Positions 1 to 5,118 of a DNA stretch of 5,853 bases are shown piece after piece. Position 1 is the first letter of the stretch. Every line of letters begins with the position of its first letter. Source of the stretch: Chloroflexota bacterium (GTDB taxonomy: Bacteria; Chloroflexota; Anaerolineae; Promineifilales; Promineifilaceae). Position numbers and translations under genes: made by a program. Location: positions 1-5,853 of the forward strand of contig QQUD01000704.1 in assembly GCA_008501785.1 (NCBI GenBank), in the 5' to 3' direction. Under the pieces are notes generated by a model. That model was not told where the DNA came from. It searched no databases and saw only the letters and a list, made by a program, of their open reading frames with translations.

Positions 1-1
1 T

Positions 2-670
2 GCGGCTGTTTTGTACAATTGGCTCCCCGCCACCGAGGGAAAACGAGATGTAGATGCAAAACTTACCACCCAATTGTCGCTGCCTTCTTGGTCACAAATC
101 AGAGCGTTTTTTGATTTGGGCGAAAACGGCCGTTCTGCCTGTGCATCCCTATTCAGCCAAGGCTTCATTATGTTTTCGGCAATGCACTTATTCATCAACT
201 ATGGGAGCTGGTTAAAAAATGATTACCAATTTACCCCTTCCCAATTAGGACAAATTGCTCTCATTTTGGGCATTGCAGACCTGTCTGCCAGTGTCATCGT
301 CAGCATGTTTACAGACCGATTTGGTAAGCGGCGCAGTGTTCTTTGGGGCACATCCATTGGAACAATTGGGTTTGCCGTCCTGCCGTTTATGAATAGTGGG
401 GTAGAAACGGCCGTAATCGGCCTCCTGATTGTGCGCTTTGCCTTTGAATTTTCCGTCGTCAGCAACCTGGCCGTTATGAGCGAACAGGTTCCCACCCAAC
501 GCGGCAAAATGATGACCCTCTCTGCTGCCACAGCGCTGCTCGGATCAACCCTAGCGGGATTCACTGGCCCCCTGGCCTATGCCAAAATCGGCCTTTGGGG
601 GCTTGGCATAATTCCTGCTATCACATTGGGCATAACGGTTGTAATGATTTTGTATTTCGTCAAGGAGTGA
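2..670 (+). CDS. MFS transporter, C-terminal half (5' end outside window)
   Basis: The reading frame is open from the left edge, and the TTG at position 11 is internal, so this is the tail of a longer gene. Counting from that TTG, a soluble linker (about 1-40) is followed by six hydrophobic segments, near 42-65, 76-100, 109-127, 130-151, 166-188 and 190-215. That matches the second six-helix bundle of a 12-helix major facilitator. The loop between the second and third of these segments carries DRFGKRR (about 102-108), the MFS motif-A signature that repeats between helices 8 and 9. A further basic loop (PTQRGK) lies between the fourth and fifth. The protein sits in the inner membrane and probably moves a small solute or drug by secondary transport; nothing here shows the substrate. 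It ends with TGA, 50 bp before the convergent cytochrome gene. Two ACGGCCGT palindromes lie inside it. The family call is firm, the substrate unknown. Confidence 0.85.
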   Translation, partial: AAVLYNWLPATEGKRDVDAKLTTQLSLPSWSQIRAFFDLGENGRSACASLFSQGFIMFSAMHLFINYGSWLKNDYQFTPSQLGQIALILGIADLSASVIVSMFTDRFGKRRSVLWGTSIGTIGFAVLPFMNSGVETAVIGLLIVRFAFEFSVVSNLAVMSEQVPTQRGKMMTLSAATALLGSTLAGFTGPLAYAKIGLWGLGIIPAITLGITVVMILYFVKE

Positions 671-675
671 CAGCT

Positions 676-698
676 AAAAAAAGCGGATTTTATCCGTT
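676..698 (-). terminator. Intrinsic terminator of the sigma/cytochrome operon
   Basis: A 7-bp stem (682-688 with 692-698, one G-T pair, 3-base loop) is flanked on its left by seven A residues (676-682), which read as a T tract after the hairpin on the minus strand. It lies 23 bp past the stop of the minus-strand cytochrome gene. On the plus strand it is followed only by a weak pyrimidine stretch, so it probably acts poorly for the MFS gene. Confidence 0.55.
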
Positions 699-720
699 CC
701 TTATTGATATCCGTTGTAGG

Positions 721-1599
721 CTACTCTCCAAGAAAACTGACCAGCACAGCAATTTCCTCGTCACTCAGGCCTAAACGTGGCATTTGTGTATCTGGTTTAA
801 TATCAGCCGGATTGTTAAGCCACTGAGTCAAATAATCAGCGTGTCCTTTATAATTTGTGAGGTTAGGGCCAAAATTGACCAGATTATCTGCCATCGTCAC
901 TTTATCATGTTGATGGCAGGAAATGCATCCTTTGGCGACAAAAAGAGATTCTCCCAAACCTTCAGCAGCAATAGCTGGGACGGGTGTAATTGAATTGTTT
1001 TGGGCAACGGCCGTTTCCGACCCACGCCATCCCCAACCAAAACTCAAAATTACGACACCAACTGCACCCATAACCCATCCCAATCGCATCAATGTTCGTT
1101 TGCGCCAATAGCCAAAGAATGCCAAAACCGTGCCTACAATGCCTACTACCAAAAATATAGGAGATATGAATAATTTGGCATTTATCCCATCCGCCTCATT
1201 ATTAAAAATGGGGCTTACCGCCGCCGATTGAACAGCCAGCGGGGGCATTGGATAATCAACATTCCAGGTGCTTATTTTCCATTGCCATTGTCCAGCAGTG
1301 GGCAAAACCACCTCAGCTTCATAGTAACCAACGGTTGAGGCTTCATCGGCAGGCAGCGATATTTTCTCTTGTGTGGCTGTGTGAACGGCCGTAACCCTTG
1401 CAGGCACACCGCCAAACAGTTGCTGTCCATGTCCTCTCACAGCAAACTGAATCGTAAACGGTACTCCTGCCACCACCGATTTAGGCAATGCTGACACCGT
1501 CACAACAGACCATCCTCCTGCAAATGTTTGCCCTACCACTCCCAAAAGTGCGATCAATAACAACCACCAGGCATGTTTAACTAAACGATTACGCTTCAT
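721..1599 (-). CDS. Membrane-anchored c-type cytochrome with N-terminal YtkA/FixH-like domain
   Basis: 292 aa. Residues 1-27 form a signal peptide (basic start, hydrophobic core, likely cut after QTFA). Residues about 30-125 look like the beta-sandwich domain of YtkA/FixH-like proteins (VTVSALPKSVVAGVPFTIQF early, then GYYEAEV and AGQWQWKIS). Two membrane helices (about 143-164 and 172-190) flank a short basic loop (WRKRTLMR), which places both soluble domains outside the cytoplasm. Residues about 205-292 are a class I cytochrome c: CISCH at 215-219 binds haem covalently, and Met263 (TQMPRL) is the likely distal ligand. This module resembles the cytochrome c tail of some oxidase subunit II proteins, but no CuA site is present. 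It likely transfers electrons at the outer face of the membrane; its partner is unknown. An AAGGAG site (1609-1614) lies 9 bp before the ATG. It is the last gene of the sigma/anti-sigma operon, 36 bp after the anti-sigma gene. Confidence 0.85.
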   Translation of the reverse strand: MKRNRLVKHAWWLLLIALLGVVGQTFAGGWSVVTVSALPKSVVAGVPFTIQFAVRGHGQQLFGGVPARVTAVHTATQEKISLPADEASTVGYYEAEVVLPTAGQWQWKISTWNVDYPMPPLAVQSAAVSPIFNNEADGINAKLFISPIFLVVGIVGTVLAFFGYWRKRTLMRLGWVMGAVGVVILSFGWGWRGSETAVAQNNSITPVPAIAAEGLGESLFVAKGCISCHQHDKVTMADNLVNFGPNLTNYKGHADYLTQWLNNPADIKPDTQMPRLGLSDEEIAVLVSFLGE

Positions 1600-1635
1600 A
1601 TTAAAAATCTCCTTATTGTTCGAAAAATTGAGTTT

Positions 1636-2418
1636 TTATTGTTGAGTAGAAAATGATTGCAACGATTCACCAATGGCAACCGCTTCTTCAATTGTCGCGG
1701 CACCTTCAAGACGAAATGTTAGGTCATCCTCCCACCAGATGAGCACATTGCCTTCCACAAACAGCCAGGATTGAAAACGGCCGTCTTCCAACCGAATCAG
1801 ATGGGGACCCTCAATCCAAAACGCTTCATTACCATTAACGGCCGTTTGCGAAACCATGTTTGCCCCCTTGGAGGCAAAGTTCGTCACTTCAATTTGGTAC
1901 AAGCTGTAGACCACCGCTTCACCCGATTCGTCCAGCCACAGCGAAACCAACATTGTCGGTTTATCCATGTTATCGAGATAAAACTGATTTGCCATCGGCA
2001 GCTCAGATGGCAATTGAACAGGATGTTTTAGACTTGCATTTGCCATTTCCAGGCCAACCCGATCGCCAAGTTCCGAAATATAAGGTGTAAATGCTTGTGT
2101 ATTTGTAGATTGCATTTCACCCAGTTCCTCTATTGTTGCTGGTTCGGTAACAAAAATAGTCATTGCGCCAGCTTGCAACAGTCGTAGCACGGCTGCCCTC
2201 ACCTGGGGCACCATAAACAATCCAGCCAGCATAAGAATCAAAATCATGCCTACCCAGGCCAGCCGATAATGGAACCAAATTGGCAACTTTGAATCCACAG
2301 ATGCTTGCGGTTTTTTGTCAACCAGATTGGGTGTGGCAGGATACGTGAAACGAACGGCCGTTTCCCGCACCTGTGATTCCCACCGACTGAAAGTGTTGTC
2401 GTCCATATTCTTCATCAT
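1636..2418 (-). CDS. Putative anti-sigma factor, single-pass membrane protein with DUF4367-like domain
   Basis: 260 aa. A hydrophilic N-terminal part (1-48) is followed by one membrane helix (about 53-71) and an exported part. Just after the helix, PQVRAAVLRLLQAG resembles proteins that follow ECF sigma genes in Chloroflexota. The C-terminal region (about 112-256) contains NGNEAFWIEGPH, GNVLIWWEDDLTFRLEG and a final EEAVAIGESL helix, the pattern I associate with DUF4367. No zinc-type anti-sigma motif (H-x3-C-x2-C) is present, so it would be a non-ZAS type. By analogy the cytoplasmic N-terminus would hold the sigma factor and the outer domain would sense a signal; this is inferred from gene order and topology. 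The ATG overlaps the sigma stop codon as ATGA, which suggests translational coupling. A GGTGAG sits very close to the first ATG, so the second ATG (2415) may be used instead. Three ACGGCCGT palindromes lie inside. Confidence 0.7.
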   Translation of the reverse strand: MMKNMDDNTFSRWESQVRETAVRFTYPATPNLVDKKPQASVDSKLPIWFHYRLAWVGMILILMLAGLFMVPQVRAAVLRLLQAGAMTIFVTEPATIEELGEMQSTNTQAFTPYISELGDRVGLEMANASLKHPVQLPSELPMANQFYLDNMDKPTMLVSLWLDESGEAVVYSLYQIEVTNFASKGANMVSQTAVNGNEAFWIEGPHLIRLEDGRFQSWLFVEGNVLIWWEDDLTFRLEGAATIEEAVAIGESLQSFSTQQ

Positions 2419-2963
2419 TGCTCACCCAATTCTGGAAAATCTGTTTGAATAATGCCACGTAATCGCTTTAAGGCGCGATGAGATCGTGATTTGACCGTAC
2501 CGGCGGCGATGTTAAGGGTAACGGCCGTTTCTGCTTCACTCATCCCCAAAAAATAGCGCACATACACCAATTCTTGTGCAGCAGCAGGCAGTTGCTGCAC
2601 GGCTTGCCACAGCAGTTGCGCGTCATCTTGATTCGGTGCCGGTGCGACATCCATTCTTTTTGTCTGCCACCAATTGCGGATGGCCACAGCATAACGCTGC
2701 AAACTGCGCTGCCGATTTCGCGCACGATTACGAGCAATTTGCATGAGCCAGGGCCGAAACGGCCGTTCAGTATCAAACTTGTCCAACGACAAAAACGCTT
2801 GCACAAACGCATCCTGCGCCACTTCTTCAGCCTCAACAGCATCACCAAGGATGAGATAAGCCAGCCGGAAAACCGCCTCCTGATGCTGACTAACAAGATG
2901 TGCCCAGGCAACTTCGTCCTGTTCCCTGGCTAAATCTAATAATGATTGTTCCGTAACGGTAAT
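2415..2963 (-). CDS. ECF (sigma-70 family group 4) RNA polymerase sigma factor, apparent ATT start
   Basis: 182 aa if read from ATT at 2963-2961. Region sigma-2 spans about 20-88, with AEEVAQDAFVQAF (45-57), FDTERPFRPWL and the basic QIARNRARNR typical of ECF region 2. A linker of about 25 residues leads to sigma-4 (about 113-172), with LPAAAQELVYVRYFLGMS and the helix-turn-helix SEAETAVTLNIAAGTVKSRS that reads the -35 element. It directs RNA polymerase to stress-type promoters. Start choice: the frame is open back to a TAA at 3002-3000, and between there and the GTG at 2822 it has no ATG, GTG or TTG. The GTG lies inside conserved region 2 (EEV-AQDAF) and cannot be the start. An AGAGAGG lies 5 bases before the ATT, an ideal distance, and the product then begins with the ECF-like MTVTEQSLLDLAREQ. 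A single-base sequencing error changing ATG to ATT is the main alternative. The gene overlaps the anti-sigma gene by 4 bp. Confidence 0.85.
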   Translation of the reverse strand: MTVTEQSLLDLAREQDEVAWAHLVSQHQEAVFRLAYLILGDAVEAEEVAQDAFVQAFLSLDKFDTERPFRPWLMQIARNRARNRQRSLQRYAVAIRNWWQTKRMDVAPAPNQDDAQLLWQAVQQLPAAAQELVYVRYFLGMSEAETAVTLNIAAGTVKSRSHRALKRLRGIIQTDFPELGEQ

Positions 2964-3046
2964 GTGAACCTCTCTGAAAAAGATTTTGAATGGCTGCTTT
3001 TACTAACAATACACCACTGATTCACATTTGGTTCCATTAATGTGAA
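2960..3046 (-). repeat. Three copies of TTCACATT/AATGTGAA around the sigma promoter and start codon
   Basis: On the minus strand TTCACATTA occurs at 3046-3038 and again at 2968-2960, where its ATT is the apparent sigma start codon. The reverse complement AATGTGAA occurs at 3028-3021, inside the promoter spacer. The first and last of these form an 8-bp dyad with a 10-base gap that encloses the -35 element. They could be operator sites. In a transcript starting further upstream they could form a hairpin that covers the start codon. Confidence 0.5.
3009..3035 (-). promoter_or_regulatory. Candidate ECF-type promoter of the sigma/anti-sigma/cytochrome operon
   Basis: On the minus strand GGAACC (3035-3030) matches the AAC-type -35 element of many ECF sigma factors. 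It is followed by 17 bases and then GTAT (3012-3009), like an ECF -10 element. Transcription would start near 3001 and leave a leader of about 38 bases before the ATT start. Autoregulation is the usual pattern for such operons and is inferred here. Confidence 0.5.
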
Positions 3047-3077
3047 AAAGCCCGCTGATTGCCAGCGGGCTTTTTCA
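3043..3077. terminator. Strong bidirectional intrinsic terminator
   Basis: A perfect 15-bp stem (3043-3057 with 3063-3077) with a 5-base loop has a GC-rich centre (GCCCGCTG) bounded by AAAAA on one side and TTTTT on the other, so it can end transcription in both directions. On the minus strand it lies 33 bp after the stop of the four-TM gene and just before the sigma promoter, insulating the sigma operon. Confidence 0.9.
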
Positions 3078-3109
3078 AGTGCCTCGTCTATTCACCTGCG
3101 TTCGCTAGA

Positions 3110-3520
3110 TCACTGAATGCGTCGCAGACCAATCGATTGAAATAGTGCAAAGAGGAAAATAGCTTCCCCTTGCAGAGCCACAAACCACCGACCACCCACT
3201 GTCAACATCGACCAGGCTACAAATAAAAACACGTAGCTGGCTATCACCCAGGCAATATCCATCCCAATAATTGTTTTTGCACCTTTTTTGTCTAATGGAG
3301 AGCTAGTTGCTACGCGAAAAACAATAATTGCAAATGGGAGTAAACTTATGCCAATGACAAGCACCACAATCGTTGATGGAATCCCCGTAAATGTCGCCAC
3401 CTGCCCTGCAGCGAAAGTAAACAACAATCCGCTGATAACAGAAAAGATTGCATTTCCTCGCAATGTATTGCGTAACAACCCTTCTTTTGCATTCACCTGA
3501 TAAGCCGTTTGAGTTTGCAT
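3110..3520 (-). CDS. Small four-helix integral membrane protein of unknown function
   Basis: 136 aa from the ATG at 3520-3518. The frame runs further upstream (ATG at 3568), but a good GGAGGT site lies 6 bases before the 3520 ATG and nothing comparable precedes the longer form, so I chose the shorter start. Four hydrophobic segments lie at about 20-40, 47-70, 84-106 and 110-131, with a charged loop (SSPLDKKGAK) between the second and third and a basic end (GLRRIQ). I recognise no catalytic or metal-binding motif and cannot name a family. It is a single gene: a repeat cluster lies upstream and the 3043-3077 terminator downstream. Unlike every other gene here it contains no ACGGCCGT palindrome, although at 411 bp this may be chance. 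Confidence 0.75.
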   Translation of the reverse strand: MQTQTAYQVNAKEGLLRNTLRGNAIFSVISGLLFTFAAGQVATFTGIPSTIVVLVIGISLLPFAIIVFRVATSSPLDKKGAKTIIGMDIAWVIASYVFLFVAWSMLTVGGRWFVALQGEAIFLFALFQSIGLRRIQ

Positions 3521-3526
3521 CTGAAA

Positions 3527-3533
3527 ACCTCCA
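3527..3533 (-). promoter_or_regulatory. Ribosome binding site that fixes the start of the four-TM protein
   Basis: TGGAGGT on the minus strand, 6 bases before the ATG at 3520. It decides for the 136-residue form over a 152-residue form starting at 3568. Confidence 0.75.
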
Positions 3534-3613
3534 GTTCGTTTATTTGTTTCCAGATTACGCCCATTCACAGTGCCAGGTCTATGAAAAACTGTGCCAAATC
3601 ATGCCAGTTTGGG

Positions 3614-3700
3614 CAGTAAACGGTAATCAGTTATCGGTAATCGGTGAATAATTGTGACTAAACTGCCCACCGATCTCCGGTCACCGATTACCGTTCACCG
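3614..3700. repeat. Degenerate heptanucleotide repeat in two inverted arms
   Basis: The left arm reads in exact 7-base steps: CAGTAAA, CGGTAAT, CAGTTAT, CGGTAAT, CGGTGAA (3614-3648). After a 10-base spacer (3649-3658) the right arm reads TAAACTG, CCCACCG, ATCTCCG, GTCACCG, ATTACCG, TTCACCG (3659-3700), the reverse-complement pattern. A perfect 13-bp inverted pair lies at 3635-3647 and 3681-3693, and GGGCAGT (3611-3617) pairs with ACTGCCC (3662-3668). The right arm contains the last six codons and the stop of the seven-TM gene. The structure can fold in several registers and may also terminate transcription. Confidence 0.85.
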
Positions 3701-4910
3701 ACAGCGACCGCTCCCGTAAATCACGGGCAATGAGGCGAGCGGCAGCAGTTTGCCAATTGTACAAAGTACGCAGAGGAACTTCAGTGCGGAACCAATTGAG
3801 TGCATCACGCGAGGGTGTGTCCAAATGCTCGGTATCGATATGACGGCGATACGGCCGTATTCCCTTCACATACGGAAAATAGAGTGCATTGTAGTGTCGC
3901 CAGGCATCGGTTGTGCCAAACGGCCGTTCGCCATCCGGTTTTAAGCGACCAATACTCTCAGCCAATAGCTGTTTCAATGTCGTCGCTCTCGCCAACGTAT
4001 CTGCTTGAATACCCTGTTCGTGTAAATGCGCAGATACCAACGGCAGCTGGGTCAACGGACTGGCTGCCAATTTCGGCAAGTTACCCATCTCACTCAACGC
4101 TTTGCGAGTCAACCTGGCAAATTCATCCGATGCCAAGCCTATTAAATCAACCCCCTCATCAACACGAGCCACAGCATCCGCACTCGCCCGCAGCAGTGCC
4201 CGCTCTTGTCGCCGCGAAGGAAACGCAAAAAAGGCGATTTCGTCTGCCCACGTCGTAAAACGGGATGAAAATGTTTGCACGATGATGGCTGTGCCAATGG
4301 TGGCAAAAAGCAAAATCAGCATGGCAAAATTAATACCGGTGGCAAACCGCATCACCAGCGCAATTTGCCCGCCAAAAAGCAGCGCCGTGAAAAATGAGTA
4401 ATCAAATGAGCGCAGGTAATGTGGCCAAAGTGCTTCCCCTTTTTCGGTGGCGTCGATAGCGGAAACGGCCGTTCCCAACACCAACAAATTAACAGCCAAT
4501 AGCTGCCATACTACCAAACGCACCGGAGTAGATATTCCTAGTTGTAGCAAAGCAATGCCAACCGCAAAAAAAATCGTGCCCACAATCAACAGGTGCATCA
4601 CTGCCCGATTTCGCAGCATCCGACGTCGCCATGCATGTTCACGGGGCGCAACAGCAACCAGCAGCCCAATCCAACACAAAATTGGTAAGAGAGTAAATAC
4701 AATTTGCCAATTTTCCAGAGTTCGCGCCAAAGAAACACTGGGTGCATATTTATCGAGCACGTTCAGCACCAGGTTAATGCTATAGGAAAGTTGACTTGCC
4801 CCCGCCATCCATAACATCGGGCTGCGAAAGTCACGTCCAATCAAATACAGTCCAAGCCAAAACAATGAGCTTGACAATATCAAAATGAAGGTCAATTGTG
4901 TTAAAGGCAT
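3681..4910 (-). CDS. Seven-helix membrane protein with cytoplasmic C-terminal domain, unknown function
   Basis: 409 aa. Seven hydrophobic segments lie at about 4-24, 30-51, 69-89, 103-123, 129-151, 171-189 and 192-213, followed by a soluble region of about 195 residues. The layout recalls the seven-helix sensor part of some histidine kinases, but no kinase, cyclase or HD motif is visible. The end contains YNALYFPYVKGIRPYRR, LNWFRTEVPLRTLYNWQ and TAAARLIARDLRER, a Tyr/Trp/Arg-rich stretch that looks conserved and could bind nucleic acid or a partner; that is a guess. The basic loop PREHAWRRRMLRNR (88-101) lies between helices 3 and 4. The ATG at 4910 has only a distant GGGAGA (16 bases), so translation may be weak. 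The last six residues before the stop (SVNGNR) are encoded by the heptad repeat and are probably a late addition. Three ACGGCCGT palindromes lie inside. No neighbour suggests a role. Confidence 0.75.
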   Translation of the reverse strand: MPLTQLTFILILSSSLFWLGLYLIGRDFRSPMLWMAGASQLSYSINLVLNVLDKYAPSVSLARTLENWQIVFTLLPILCWIGLLVAVAPREHAWRRRMLRNRAVMHLLIVGTIFFAVGIALLQLGISTPVRLVVWQLLAVNLLVLGTAVSAIDATEKGEALWPHYLRSFDYSFFTALLFGGQIALVMRFATGINFAMLILLFATIGTAIIVQTFSSRFTTWADEIAFFAFPSRRQERALLRASADAVARVDEGVDLIGLASDEFARLTRKALSEMGNLPKLAASPLTQLPLVSAHLHEQGIQADTLARATTLKQLLAESIGRLKPDGERPFGTTDAWRHYNALYFPYVKGIRPYRRHIDTEHLDTPSRDALNWFRTEVPLRTLYNWQTAAARLIARDLRERSLSVNGNR

Positions 4911-4986
4911 ATTTTTGTTGTTTCCATCTCCCTATCTTCACCTGAATTTTAGCACAGGAAAAAAATTTCCTCCTTTACGGTTTCAC

Positions 4987-5014
4987 ATCTTTGCAAAAAA
5001 CTTCTTATTGTCAA
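4987..5014 (-). promoter_or_regulatory. Candidate housekeeping promoter for the seven-TM gene
   Basis: On the minus strand a perfect TTGACA (5014-5009), a 16-base spacer and AAAGAT (4992-4987), which is a poor -10. The leader would be about 70 bases. Only the -35 is convincing. It shares its -35 bases with a plus-strand candidate. Confidence 0.3.
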
Positions 5015-5037
5015 TGTTGCCTATTGGACTTTATCAT
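5008..5037 (+). promoter_or_regulatory. Candidate promoter for the secreted Thr/Pro-tailed protein gene
   Basis: TTGTCA (5008-5013), 18-base spacer, TATCAT (5032-5037); each hexamer is one base off consensus. It lies in an AT-rich stretch about 80 bp before the ATG at 5119 and overlaps the minus-strand candidate, so the two could compete for polymerase. Confidence 0.35.
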
Positions 5038-5090
5038 AAAAAATATAGTAAAATAATAAAAAGTTAGCATTATGCAGTCAGCAGTGTGTC

Positions 5091-5116
5091 TATCAGTATT
5101 GGTTATCTGTATAGGT
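5091..5116 (+). repeat. 13-bp tandem repeat next to the start codon
   Basis: TATCAGTATTGGT (5091-5103) is followed at once by TATCTGTATAGGT (5104-5116), identical at 11 of 13 positions and ending two bases before the ATG at 5119. The second copy carries the only ribosome-site-like bases (TAGGT) of the downstream gene. Confidence 0.5.
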
Positions 5117-5118
5117 AT

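Noticed and set aside
11..23. 13-mer TTGTACAATTGGC repeated inverted at 3752-3764
   Set aside because: Both copies code Leu-Tyr-Asn-Trp with the same codons in unrelated proteins; chance codon agreement is enough.
223..564. Minus-strand ORFs opposite the MFS gene
   Set aside because: Antisense shadows; the plus strand holds clear MFS helices and the DRFGKRR loop.
1600..1635. Terminator between the anti-sigma and cytochrome genes
   Set aside because: Only A and T runs are present, with no stable stem; a ribosome site follows, consistent with one operon.
2415..2822. Shorter sigma factor starting at GTG 2822
   Set aside because: The GTG is the valine of the conserved AEEVAQDAF stretch; starting there removes the first part of sigma region 2, while the upstream frame encodes a normal ECF N-terminus.
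2540..2933. Overlapping ORFs on both strands at the sigma gene
   Set aside because: Shadows of the sigma frame without recognisable domains; the sigma frame itself is intact.
3580..3597. Possible sigma-54 promoter (TTGGCAC) upstream of the four-TM gene
   Set aside because: The -12 element should read TTGC; here it is TTTC, so the required GC is missing.
3800..4785. Plus-strand ORFs opposite the seven-TM gene
   Set aside because: Low-quality translations without motifs, opposite a long frame with clear membrane helices.
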